From positions 39,794-103,793 of the forward strand of contig CAZRXY010000117.1 in the NCBI GenBank assembly GCA_964604155.1: a stretch of DNA of 64,000 bases. Reading direction: 5' to 3'. How positions within the stretch are numbered: the first letter of the stretch is position 1; every line of letters starts with the position of its first letter. Of the stretch, positions 44,056 through 53,372 are shown piece after piece. The notes under the pieces were generated by a model. The model searched no databases and was not told the DNA's origin. It was given only the letters and a program-made list of their open reading frames with translations. This stretch comes from Stygibacter sp964604155. GTDB lineage: Bacteria; Cloacimonadota; Cloacimonadia; Cloacimonadales; TCS61. Made by a program: the position numbers and the translations under genes.

Positions 44056-45135
44056 ATGAATGCTTTTAAATTATCCAAATTGCCGCCTAAGGCGAACCTG
44101 GAAACGGTAAAGATACTCAAACAGTTAGTAAAAGCAAACCGTGCCTTAGCTGAACTGAAAGGTACTGCAAAAACAATACCCAATTCTAATATTCTCATCA
44201 ATACTTTAGTTTTGCAGGAAGCTAAAGACAGTTCTGAAATCGAAAACATCATCACAACCCATGATGATTTATACAAATCCGACATCGACATCGATGTAAA
44301 AAGTGTAGCTGCCAAAGAAGTGAAATATTACTCCATTGCCTTAAAGCATGGTTTTGAACTGATAAAAAAATACGATCTTCTTACTACAAAGCACATTGTG
44401 GAAATCCAAAAGATTTTAGAGCAAAACGAAGCCGGCATCCGAACTCAAGCGGGAACGGTTCTCAAAAACCAGGCAACCGGAAAAACGGTCTACACACCTC
44501 CTCAAGATCAAGCAGAAATCCTCGATCTTATTAAAAACCTTGAAGAATACATCAATACTAATGATGAGATCGAACCGCTCATCAAAATGGCTGTTATCCA
44601 CTACCAGTTTGAAAGCATTCATCCATTTTATGATGGCAATGGCAGAACCGGCAGGATTATCAATATCCTCTACCTCGTTATGAATAAACTCCTCGATATT
44701 CCCATACTTTATTTGAGTAAATACATCATCAGAACAAAACAGGAGTATTACAGATTGCTGCAGGAGATCAGAACAACAAACTGTTGGGAAGAATGGATCG
44801 TGTATATGCTGATAGGTGTAGAAGAGACTTCCAATAACACGATTGAACTCATCAATAATATTCACGATGTGATGCAAAAAACTAAGGCTAATTTCCAAAC
44901 GGAACTGCCCAAAATCTACAGCAGGGATTTGTTGGATATTCTCTTTCTGCATCCTTATACGAAAATCGATTTTTTAACGGAAAGATTAAACATCAGCCGC
45001 CAAACTGCTTCCAAATATCTTTCTTCGATTCATAAAATTGGAATTCTGGAAAGAAAGAAAATCAAAAATTCTATTTTTTACATCAATACCGATTTATTTA
45101 ATCTTCTAAAAAAAGATGCAAATGTTGAAGGCTAA
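44056..45135 (+). CDS. Fic-family protein (AMPylase type, class II) with C-terminal winged-helix
   Basis: 359 residues. The N-terminal Fic_N domain contains SSEIENI (~59-65), the class II inhibitory motif whose Glu blocks ATP. The Fic core has the complete HPFYDGNGRTGR (~195-206), so catalysis (AMP transfer to a hydroxyl side chain) is expected. The C-terminal ~70 residues form a helix-turn-helix (TERLNISRQTASKYLSSIHK). The ATG follows GAGAGG, which overlaps the stop of the HsdM remnant 12 bases earlier. Fic genes of this type are frequently inserted between hsdM and hsdS, so this one is probably left over from a type I restriction locus. No antitoxin gene is adjacent; inhibition is internal. 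Confidence 0.93.
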   Translation: MNAFKLSKLPPKANLETVKILKQLVKANRALAELKGTAKTIPNSNILINTLVLQEAKDSSEIENIITTHDDLYKSDIDIDVKSVAAKEVKYYSIALKHGFELIKKYDLLTTKHIVEIQKILEQNEAGIRTQAGTVLKNQATGKTVYTPPQDQAEILDLIKNLEEYINTNDEIEPLIKMAVIHYQFESIHPFYDGNGRTGRIINILYLVMNKLLDIPILYLSKYIIRTKQEYYRLLQEIRTTNCWEEWIVYMLIGVEETSNNTIELINNIHDVMQKTKANFQTELPKIYSRDLLDILFLHPYTKIDFLTERLNISRQTASKYLSSIHKIGILERKKIKNSIFYINTDLFNLLKKDANVEG

Positions 45136-45182
45136 GCCTGCTCCACAAACATATAATCGCATGTTATAAAAATGATGGAAAT

Positions 45183-45249
45183 TTAACATAGGTCTAAGCC
45201 TATGTTAATATTATTGAATATTTTTAACATAGGCTGCTGCTTATGTTAA
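45183..45249. terminator. Pair of similar hairpins after the Fic gene
   Basis: TTAACATAGG-TCTAAG-CCTATGTTAA (45183-45208) is a perfect 10-bp stem. TTAACATAGG-CTGCTG-CTTATGTTAA (45224-45249) is the same stem with one G-U. Both arms are alike, so the pair may be a duplicated unit. U-tracts are weak. Confidence 0.5.
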
Positions 45250-45505
45250 AATTTTACGATTTTCTTAGCCCATCTTCCATCTCCAAACTAGTAAACCATT
45301 CAAATATATGACATACTCAATTATTTTGGACACTACACAATAATCCTGATATTCTCCACAATTTATTTCTTATTAGCTTCTTCTTCCGGTTTACCTGTCA
45401 TTCGAACGTCATAGCGGGATGACCCCCTTATAACCAATTAACATTGTTGATAGCACATATCTAATAATCATGTTACTCCGGCTACACAGGATAAATTTAT
45501 AATTA

Positions 45506-45526
45506 CCCCCCCCCCAAAAAAAAAAA
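45506..45526 (+). repeat. C10A11 homopolymer tract upstream of the M6 peptidase
   Basis: Ten C followed directly by eleven A, about 87 bases before the ATG. Such tracts are prone to slippage and can vary promoter spacing. The copy at 43571 lacks it. Confidence 0.75.
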
Positions 45527-45537
45527 TCGAAGGTATG

Positions 45538-45710
45538 AGATGAAGTAATGGATATGGAATATAACTTGCCCAAATAATCATCAGGGAAAAAAATGGACGG
45601 CGAGAGGTGATAATGAAAAAGAGATATAGCTTAATTATATTGATATTAATGGTTTTAGCAACGATGAATGCCGCCTTGATATTGGATCAACCGGTTAACT
45701 TGCAGCAGCC
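45538..45710 (+). repeat. Right copy of the 172-base direct repeat
   Basis: Belongs to the intact M6 peptidase gene and its leader. Its partner is at 43571-43742, 1967 bases upstream. Confidence 0.92.
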
Positions 45711-47931
45711 TGATGGCACCTGGCTCGCTCTATATGCAAGTGGCGATGAGTATTATAATTATCTGCATGATGCGGAGGGCTACACTATCATGCAGCATCC
45801 GGAAACGGGTTTTTTTGTTTACGCAGTTTCGGATAAGGGCAGCTTATCTGCAAGTGAGTATAATGTGCACGAATATGAAGCTGCTGCCCTGCCAATATCA
45901 GCAGGGCTAAGGATCAGTGAAAGTGAATACAGATACCGCAGGCAATTATTTGCCGTGCCTTCCCGATACCAGAGCAGGGCACCCACAGAAGGCACTCTTA
46001 ATAACCTGGTGGTGTATATTCGGTTTGCAGATCAGACGGAATTTCCCGAGCCACGCAGCGTATTTGATCCGCTGTTTAATGCAGATGACGGCATTACGCC
46101 TTCTATGCTGTCCTATTATGAAGAAGTATCTTATAATCTTCTCACAATAAGCAGTACCCATTATCCTCTTACGGATATGCAAAACAATTTATCATATCAG
46201 GATGAGGAACCGCGTGCATATTATTCACCCTACAATGCTGTAACAAATCCGCTTGGGTATAGTGGCTGGGAAGAACGGGCAATCAGAGAACAGGTACTGC
46301 TGGCTAATGCCGTGGCATATATAGAATCTCAAGTACCGCCTGATCTTGATATAGACGGAGATGATGATAACAGAGTGGATAATGTCTGCTTTATAATACG
46401 TGGCGGCAATGATAACTGGGCAGACCTGCTTTGGGCTCACCGCTGGAGCTTATATATGGTGGAAGCCTATATAAATGGATTGCGGGTGATGGATTTCACG
46501 TTTCAGCCACGGACTCAGGTAAATGTGGGCACCTTGAATCACGAAATGTTCCATGCCCTGGGAGCACCTGATCTTTATCATTACAATACAGATGTATATG
46601 CACCCGCAGCGATGTGGGATATTATGGAAGGTGGCAATGGGCACATGAGTGGATATATGAAATATAGATACGGAAACTGGATCGAAGAAATACCCTTGAT
46701 AAGTAGCTCAGGAACGTATTCACTAGCCCCTCTCACGGAAGCGGATAATAATATATACCGCATTAATTCCAGTAATCCTCTGGAGTATTTCGTGCTGGAA
46801 TACCGCAGAAGAGTACCCAGTAGCTATGAAATGAATTTACCTTCAGAAGGCTTACTGATCTGGCGGGTGGATGCTACCCTGCACGGCGAAGGTAATGCAG
46901 ATGGTCCACCAGACGAACTATATGTCTATCGCCCGGGTGGTACCGGTTCCACTAATGGCAATCCATCTGCAGCAACCTTTAATGCAGATTATGGCAGAAC
47001 AGAATTTAATGACGCGACAAATCCGGCAGACTGGCTTCAGCATGGTGGTTACGGTGGGATATTTATCCATCAGACAGGTAGTGCCGGAGATAGTATTTCC
47101 TTTATCTATAACCCCGTAGAAGGTTTCATCGTGGGATCAATCAGCAGTAATTTAGAAGATGTGGATTACACGGAAGGAATTATAAGTCTGGGGACGGCAG
47201 AAATCCAAACCAATGAGGCAGGTGCCTATTCATATATGTATTACGAAGGTGTCTATGAAGCAATCGCCTGGTTACCCGGGCACGGCACGGAAACTGTGGA
47301 ATTAGAAATTATTGCCAACGACGTTATTATGCAGGATTTTGAATTGTATTACCTCGAGCACCCTTATAATTTATCTGCTGAACTGGAGGGCTCGCATATC
47401 CTGCTGGAATGGTGTTTTGATGGCTATGATTACGAGAATTTTGAGCAATTTGCCGGTTATATTCGTCTAGGTGATAATGCCGGTTTTCAGCAAATATTTT
47501 TAACAACAGATGGCTATTATGAAACCACATTATCATCGATCTTTGATTACGCTTTTTATGTGGAAGCCCGTTACGAAAACGGCAACAGTGAGCCGTCTAA
47601 CATCGTGGAAGTGATTTTCAGCAGTGACTATAATACAGAAACTTTGCCATCCGATGAAATTTTATTGCAAAATTATCCTAATCCCTTTAATCCTCAAACC
47701 ACTATCGGTTTTTTTGTAACCACGCCGGAAATGATAAATTTATCCATCTATGATATCAAAGGCAGACTGGTGAAAACCCTGGCAAATCATCACTTTCCCG
47801 AGGGTCATCATTCTATTATCTGGCATGGTGATGACAATCTGTCCAGAAGCGTTAGCGGTGGAATATATTTTTACAGATTGTCCGGGGAGAACAAAGTAAG
47901 CCATACTCAAAAAATGATCCTGATCAAATAG
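45613..47931 (+). CDS. Secreted M6-family metalloprotease with FlgD-like C-terminal sorting domain
   Basis: 772 residues from the ATG at 45613 (GAGAGGTGAT upstream). A signal peptide (KKRYSLIILILMVLATMNAA) is followed by an N-terminal domain and the M6 catalytic domain, with NHEMFHALGAPDLYH as the HExxH zinc site (~305-320). A carboxypeptidase-regulatory-like beta domain (~510-575), an Fn3-like domain and the tail NYPNPFNPQTTIGFF to KMILIK complete the protein. The tail is the type IX-like export/anchoring signal of this phylum. It probably digests environmental protein for amino-acid fermentation. The 5' end is duplicated at 43571. Confidence 0.9.
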   Translation: MKKRYSLIILILMVLATMNAALILDQPVNLQQPDGTWLALYASGDEYYNYLHDAEGYTIMQHPETGFFVYAVSDKGSLSASEYNVHEYEAAALPISAGLRISESEYRYRRQLFAVPSRYQSRAPTEGTLNNLVVYIRFADQTEFPEPRSVFDPLFNADDGITPSMLSYYEEVSYNLLTISSTHYPLTDMQNNLSYQDEEPRAYYSPYNAVTNPLGYSGWEERAIREQVLLANAVAYIESQVPPDLDIDGDDDNRVDNVCFIIRGGNDNWADLLWAHRWSLYMVEAYINGLRVMDFTFQPRTQVNVGTLNHEMFHALGAPDLYHYNTDVYAPAAMWDIMEGGNGHMSGYMKYRYGNWIEEIPLISSSGTYSLAPLTEADNNIYRINSSNPLEYFVLEYRRRVPSSYEMNLPSEGLLIWRVDATLHGEGNADGPPDELYVYRPGGTGSTNGNPSAATFNADYGRTEFNDATNPADWLQHGGYGGIFIHQTGSAGDSISFIYNPVEGFIVGSISSNLEDVDYTEGIISLGTAEIQTNEAGAYSYMYYEGVYEAIAWLPGHGTETVELEIIANDVIMQDFELYYLEHPYNLSAELEGSHILLEWCFDGYDYENFEQFAGYIRLGDNAGFQQIFLTTDGYYETTLSSIFDYAFYVEARYENGNSEPSNIVEVIFSSDYNTETLPSDEILLQNYPNPFNPQTTIGFFVTTPEMINLSIYDIKGRLVKTLANHHFPEGHHSIIWHGDDNLSRSVSGGIYFYRLSGENKVSHTQKMILIK

Positions 47932-48054
47932 GCTCATATAAATTGCGCGGTAGTGATTTCTAAATACAGGCAGGATGCTGTTCCTGTAGATAAAAATTGA
48001 CTTAAAAACAATGATTTCCACAATTGCGAATGAAAGAATTAATAAGAGAAAGGT

Positions 48055-50772
48055 ATGGAAAAAAAGAAAAAAAAAGCTGCCCGGCAGGGACAGACAATAA
48101 ATTATTATATGTGGAGATATTTTTATATCTTCATGTGCCTGATATTTCTGGCAGGCGGGTTTATTACCGGTGTATTTTATTATTACAGCCAGGAATTGCC
48201 ACCCCTGTCTGAGCTTCATCAATATGATATGAAAGTAGGCTCCGAAGTATATGACCGCAATGATAAACTGATCCACACCTTTGCCTTTGAGCAAAGAAAA
48301 CTTACAAATATAAATGAATTGCCCCACCATGTGAAAGATATTTTGATTTGCATTGAGGACAAAAATTTTGAAAGTCACTGGGGCATGGATTTATCCGGCT
48401 TTTTTCGCTCTTTACTGATGAATCTCAAAACACGCCGATTATCGCAGGGAGCATCCACTATAACGCAGCAATTGTCCCGAAACCTGTTTTTATCGCTAGA
48501 TAAAACATTCCCCCGCAAGATCAAAGAACTTATGCTCGCCGTGATGATAGAGCATAATTACTCTAAAGAAGAAATCATGGAAATCTATCTTAACAAGATT
48601 CCTTTCGGCACAGGCTCTTATGGGATAGAAGCCGCCAGCAGTAAATTTTTTGATAAAAAAGCCCAGGACTTAACTGTATCCGAGGCGACAACCTTGATAG
48701 GCTTGATCCAGTTGCCCAATGCCTATTCACCAAAACACCATCCCGAAAGAGCATTGTGGCGCAAAAATATTGTTCTCCAGAGATTGAAAGATGAAAATGT
48801 GATAAACACAGTGGAATATTATGAAGCACTGGAAGACTCTATCCACTTAGCTCTCCCCAGAGAGCTTGGCACCGCAAAGGACTACTTTATTGAATATATC
48901 CGACCCATTCTGGAACGAAAATACGGCACTCACAGCCTGTTTAGTGGCGGAATGAAAATATATACTACGCTCGATACCGAATTGCAGGCTTATGCAGATA
49001 CGCTTCTTAATCGCGAACTAACTAAATTCGAAGAAAAAAATGATTACAAAATAAAATACCAGGATATTCCTGAAGATACCGTAGATATTGTCACCCAATA
49101 CGTGCAGGGCGGCGTGCTTTCTCTAGAAGCTGAAACCGGATATGTAAGGGTACTGATAGGAGGCAGAAATTTTAATCATAGCAAATTAAACCGTGTGATG
49201 CAGTCCTATCGTCAACCCGGTTCTGCTTTTAAGCCCATAATGTACACGGCTGCTATTGATAATGGCTATACACCTGCAACAATTATAAAGGACGAGATCA
49301 CCACTTTTATCCAAAGCGACAGTATATTCTGGCAACCCAAAAACTATTCCCGAGAACAATTTGGATATCTCAGCTTGAGAAATGCTCTTAAGCATTCACG
49401 TAATGTATGGGCTGTTAAGATGCTCTATGATATCACGCCACAACTTGTTAAGCAATATTCACGAAATTTCGGGATAACTACCCCAATTTGGGCTGTCTAT
49501 TCTATGGCTATGGGTACAAATGTGGTTCTCCCCTATGAATTGATCAGTGGCTATACTACCTTCCCCAATAAAGGTCATAGAGTGAAACCTGTATTTGTAC
49601 GCAGAATCGAGGACTGCAATGGTAATGTTCTGGAAAGTAACATCCCTGAACGTATCCGCGTTGTTAATGAGCGAGTAGCCTGGCTGATGACCAATCTCAT
49701 GCAAAGCGTTACTGAAGATGGCACCGGCGTGGGTATCCGCTGGCGGGGATATAAGTGGACAGCCGGCGCCAAAACCGGTACTACTGACGATTTTCGCGAT
49801 GCCTGGTTCATCGGTTATAATAGAAGGCTGGTAACAGGTATCTGGGTGGGATTTGATGACAACTCTTCTCTTGGAAACAAGCAATCTGGTGCCACTGCTG
49901 CCCTGCCAGCATGGCCATATATCATGAAAAAGGCTATAGAACTGGATTCTCCAAAAAACAGTAAGGGTAAGCCAATTATTGAAAGCACGATTTATGATTT
50001 TGAAAAACCCGATGGTATTGTGCTTGAAAAAATTTCCAAAAAAACCGGTCTTCTTCCCGCAAATCCCTATGAAGAGACTATAGATGAATATTTTATTGCC
50101 GGAACTGAACCCACCGTTTTATCTGATACCCTAAAATATAATTTTCTTCCCACCATCTATCGTGAGCATTTTAAAGATTCTCTCGTTTTTGATCTGGGAG
50201 GCAAACCCTTTGATTATCCAGACAGCGTCCGCTATATTGCCAAAAGGCTGCCTTATTCACAGCGGGGTTCTATTAATTATTATCCACCACTGAACGTAAA
50301 ACAGGATGTGGATTCCCTGTTTTATTATCTAAATGGCGAACGCTACAGACTGCCTCGCTGGGTGGATAGCCTCTTTATTATCAGGAATATTAAGATTGCC
50401 CTGGACAGCCTGGGAAACAGCTTACCGATTAATGATCCAAAGGCGGAAATATTTATCTATGGTGATAGTATCCGCTATCATTTCAAGCCGGCGATATTCG
50501 CTGAGAGCCGGATTGATTCCATATTCTATTACCTCGGCAAAAATGCCCACCCCTGGCCATCAGATACCCTTTGGCGACGTGAGCATATCCCACGCCGTCC
50601 TGATCTCAGAGGAGCCGTGGTTTACAAAAATAGAGAACTGGTTGAAATCCCCGATAGCCTTTTATATTGGATGGAGCCTAAAAATCTCCCACCGGATACA
50701 CTCCAATTAGAAGAGAGATTGTTTCGTGATCTATGGCAAGAACAAACCCCTGAACTGGATTTTAGAGAGTAA
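48055..50772 (+). CDS. Penicillin-binding protein 1A (bifunctional transglycosylase/transpeptidase) with long C-terminal extension
   Basis: 905 residues. A cytoplasmic Lys-rich tail and a TM helix (~20-45) precede the GT51 domain with catalytic Glu101 in EDKNFESHWG and QGASTITQQLSRN. The transpeptidase domain has SAFK (Ser390), SRN (448-450) and KTGT (573-576), all complete. The final ~230 residues have no recognised domain; they hold two similar segments (DSLFYYLNGERYRLP and DSIFYYLGKNAHPWP) rich in Tyr/Pro/Asp. It builds and cross-links peptidoglycan at the periplasmic face. The stop shares a base with the next gene's start. Confidence 0.95.
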   Translation: MEKKKKKAARQGQTINYYMWRYFYIFMCLIFLAGGFITGVFYYYSQELPPLSELHQYDMKVGSEVYDRNDKLIHTFAFEQRKLTNINELPHHVKDILICIEDKNFESHWGMDLSGFFRSLLMNLKTRRLSQGASTITQQLSRNLFLSLDKTFPRKIKELMLAVMIEHNYSKEEIMEIYLNKIPFGTGSYGIEAASSKFFDKKAQDLTVSEATTLIGLIQLPNAYSPKHHPERALWRKNIVLQRLKDENVINTVEYYEALEDSIHLALPRELGTAKDYFIEYIRPILERKYGTHSLFSGGMKIYTTLDTELQAYADTLLNRELTKFEEKNDYKIKYQDIPEDTVDIVTQYVQGGVLSLEAETGYVRVLIGGRNFNHSKLNRVMQSYRQPGSAFKPIMYTAAIDNGYTPATIIKDEITTFIQSDSIFWQPKNYSREQFGYLSLRNALKHSRNVWAVKMLYDITPQLVKQYSRNFGITTPIWAVYSMAMGTNVVLPYELISGYTTFPNKGHRVKPVFVRRIEDCNGNVLESNIPERIRVVNERVAWLMTNLMQSVTEDGTGVGIRWRGYKWTAGAKTGTTDDFRDAWFIGYNRRLVTGIWVGFDDNSSLGNKQSGATAALPAWPYIMKKAIELDSPKNSKGKPIIESTIYDFEKPDGIVLEKISKKTGLLPANPYEETIDEYFIAGTEPTVLSDTLKYNFLPTIYREHFKDSLVFDLGGKPFDYPDSVRYIAKRLPYSQRGSINYYPPLNVKQDVDSLFYYLNGERYRLPRWVDSLFIIRNIKIALDSLGNSLPINDPKAEIFIYGDSIRYHFKPAIFAESRIDSIFYYLGKNAHPWPSDTLWRREHIPRRPDLRGAVVYKNRELVEIPDSLLYWMEPKNLPPDTLQLEERLFRDLWQEQTPELDFRE

Positions 50773-51884
50773 TGACCGGAAATATTATTCTGCTCCTTAC
50801 ACTGTCGGGCAGCCTGGTTTATTTCTATTACATCTTGCTTGCCTGGCAAGGCTATCATAAATCACAATCAAAATTAATCTCACGCCGTGAACAGGTATCT
50901 GTGGTTATCTCTGCCAGAAACGAAGCCCATAATATAAGGGAACTTATCACCAGATTGTCTAATCAGGACTACCCCCCCGAATTATACGAAGTGATTATCG
51001 CTGACGATGATTCAGAGGATCACACTGCAGAAATCATCCAGCAATATGCTCAAAAATGGCAATCCATAAAATTGCTTAGAATTAAGCGTGATCCGCAAAC
51101 AGTTTCCGGTAAAAAATATGCTCTCTCACAGGCAATCAATGCCGCCACAGGTAGTATCATCCTTGTAACTGATGCAGATTGCCAGCCTTGCTCTTCCTGG
51201 ATAAAATCAATGGTCGCCTGCTTTGAACCCGATACGAATATGGTCGCAGGCTTCTCCACCACTCCCCCACCACCTGCAAAAAAATTTTTGGATGTTGCCT
51301 GGTTTGAACATTTCGATTTTATGGCGATGTTTGCCTTAGCCGGTGGTTTGATCCTAAAAAATAAATATTTCTCCTGTTCCGCCCAGAACCTGGCTTATAG
51401 AAAATCAAGCTGGCAGGCGATAGGTGGCTTCTCAAAAATTATGCACCTTGTTTCCGGTGATGACGTTAATCTTATGCAATTATTCCGGGCTGCCGGAATG
51501 AAAATAAAATTTAATGTGAATTCTGCCAGTTATATGAAAACCAAAGCAGTATCAAGCTGGCAGCAATTGATAAATCAGCGAGCACGCTGGGCATCAAACA
51601 CAAAATTACAGCTCTCGCTTAATCCCGAATTCTTTTTCTACCTCATGAGCGTGCTTATCATCACTTTTTCACCTTGGATTCTTCTTTTCTTTAATTTTCC
51701 AGCGGCTATAAGCATTATTGCCATCAGAATCATTATTGAGATGGCTTTTGTCCGCTACTGCTTCAATATTTTTCACGCAGAAAAAAATAGCTGGCTCTCT
51801 TACCCGGCCTGGCTGGTTATTCAGCCCTTTTATCTATTTATTGTCGGCATAAAAGGTTTTTTTTCTGATTTCCAATGGAAATAA
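50772..51884 (+). CDS. Membrane-associated family 2 glycosyltransferase
   Basis: 370 residues: an N-terminal TM helix, a GT-A domain with VVISARNEAHNI, IIADDDSEDHT and VTDADCQP (DXD-like metal site), then the processive-type GDDVN and NQRARW (QxxRW) motifs. Two or three C-terminal TM helices follow. The architecture matches enzymes making lipid-linked or exported glycans. It overlaps the PBP1A stop by one base (TAATG), so both probably serve the cell envelope. Substrate unknown. Confidence 0.92.
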   Translation: MTGNIILLLTLSGSLVYFYYILLAWQGYHKSQSKLISRREQVSVVISARNEAHNIRELITRLSNQDYPPELYEVIIADDDSEDHTAEIIQQYAQKWQSIKLLRIKRDPQTVSGKKYALSQAINAATGSIILVTDADCQPCSSWIKSMVACFEPDTNMVAGFSTTPPPPAKKFLDVAWFEHFDFMAMFALAGGLILKNKYFSCSAQNLAYRKSSWQAIGGFSKIMHLVSGDDVNLMQLFRAAGMKIKFNVNSASYMKTKAVSSWQQLINQRARWASNTKLQLSLNPEFFFYLMSVLIITFSPWILLFFNFPAAISIIAIRIIIEMAFVRYCFNIFHAEKNSWLSYPAWLVIQPFYLFIVGIKGFFSDFQWK

Positions 51885-51898
51885 AAAAAGGAGTTTTT

Positions 51899-53356
51899 AT
51901 GAATAGGGTATTACTGATCTTATTATTATTGAACCTCATGGCTTTATCAGGTCAGAGTGAATTTGATGATTGGCTTAAATCTCAGGAAGAAGAGTATGGC
52001 AATTGGAAAAGCCAGCAGGATAAAAAATTCTCTGAGTTTCTCGAGCATGGCTGGAGCCATTACAAAACCAGCGAACACCCGCCACGTGATATCGTTCCCA
52101 AACCTGATGATATCCCCAATCCCGTTGACCACCAATATCCCGATCTGATGATCGGCAATCCTATCGATATCGATACCGCTGATATGATAGACAAACCTCC
52201 CAGCACCGCCAAAATCCTCGAAGATATACACCGGGAACAATTGTTATATGCAGTCTCCAAAGGCTCAAAGACTATCAGATTATCTTTCTGGGGACTTGTC
52301 TTTAATCTGAATTATAATCTGAATATGAAAATTGAAGAAATATTAAAATGTGATGAACAAAATATTGCCGCATTCTGGGGACAGATAAGTAATACAGATT
52401 ATGAACTTATCTATAAAGACCTCCAAAAAATGAGGACAAAATTTGCACTTAATGACTGGGCTTTTTGCCAATTGATCTTCCACACTGGAGAAGAAATCTA
52501 TCACTCCAATAAGATGGCAAACCTCTTTACCTGGTTTATTCTGACAAAAAGCGGCTTTGATTGCAAGGTGGGATATAATGAAGACAGCATCTATCTGCTC
52601 CTGGCTACCAAAAACCGAATCTATGGCGAACCCCACCTCATTATAGACGGCAGAGATTATTTCTCTATCGATCTCAGTAGAAATAAAATCAAGCCACTTA
52701 GTATCTATACCTATGCCGGCAATTATCCCGAAGCAAACGATCTGGTTGATCTTAACCTGTTCTCTTCTCCTTATTTTAATGAAGTGATTTTGCATAAGCA
52801 ACTCTCATTTACATATGATGATAGCACTTATATTATCCCTGTCGAGATAAATCAAACTCTGGTGGAATTTCTGGCAGATTATCCCGCTACGGATTTATCA
52901 ATCTATTTTAATTCCAGCATCTCACCCGGATTGCATCAGTCCCTTATTAATGGCATAACGCCCATTATCAATAATAAAACTCAGGCTGAAGCTTTGAATA
53001 TTTTACTCCGATTCGTCCAGACTGCTTTCCAATACCAGACTGATGAACAGCAGTTTGGCGAAGAAAATAGTTTGTTTCCAGAAGAAACTATTTATTATGA
53101 TTATTGTGATTGCGAAGACAGAGCGTTTCTGTTTTCATATCTTGTGCGTGAGTTTTTGAATCTAAATGTGATAGGTTTGGATTATCCGGGGCATATTGCC
53201 ACCGCCGTTCAAACCGATTTTGATATCGCAGGTAACAAGGTGGCATACAACGGTAGAGATTACCTTGTATGCGATCCCACTTATATTAATGCTGATATTG
53301 GTTTTGTGATGCCGCAGTTCCTCGAAGTGGAACCTGTGATTATCCAATTCCGCTGA
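51899..53356 (+). CDS. Exported transglutaminase-like protein
   Basis: 485 residues from the ATG at 51899 (AAGGAG just upstream; the earlier frame lies inside the glycosyltransferase gene). A signal peptide (NRVLLILLLLNLMALSGQ) is followed by a charged linker. The C-terminal ~150 residues look like a transglutaminase/cysteine-protease core, with Cys in YCDCEDRAFLFSYLV, His in YPGHIATAV and Asp in YLVCDPTYINADIG. A catalytic triad in this order fits the fold. Expected role is periplasmic cross-linking or peptide cleavage, which is inference. It belongs to the envelope-gene run. Confidence 0.7.
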   Translation: MNRVLLILLLLNLMALSGQSEFDDWLKSQEEEYGNWKSQQDKKFSEFLEHGWSHYKTSEHPPRDIVPKPDDIPNPVDHQYPDLMIGNPIDIDTADMIDKPPSTAKILEDIHREQLLYAVSKGSKTIRLSFWGLVFNLNYNLNMKIEEILKCDEQNIAAFWGQISNTDYELIYKDLQKMRTKFALNDWAFCQLIFHTGEEIYHSNKMANLFTWFILTKSGFDCKVGYNEDSIYLLLATKNRIYGEPHLIIDGRDYFSIDLSRNKIKPLSIYTYAGNYPEANDLVDLNLFSSPYFNEVILHKQLSFTYDDSTYIIPVEINQTLVEFLADYPATDLSIYFNSSISPGLHQSLINGITPIINNKTQAEALNILLRFVQTAFQYQTDEQQFGEENSLFPEETIYYDYCDCEDRAFLFSYLVREFLNLNVIGLDYPGHIATAVQTDFDIAGNKVAYNGRDYLVCDPTYINADIGFVMPQFLEVEPVIIQFR

Positions 53357-53372
53357 TCCTTGGGAGGATTTT

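Larger units (their letters stand above)
45136..45612. other. Intergenic region between Fic and the M6 peptidase gene
   Basis: Holds two hairpins (45183-45249), a C10A11 homopolymer tract (45506-45526) and the right copy of the duplicated leader (45538 onward). No further gene and no trace of hsdS or hsdR. Confidence 0.6.
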
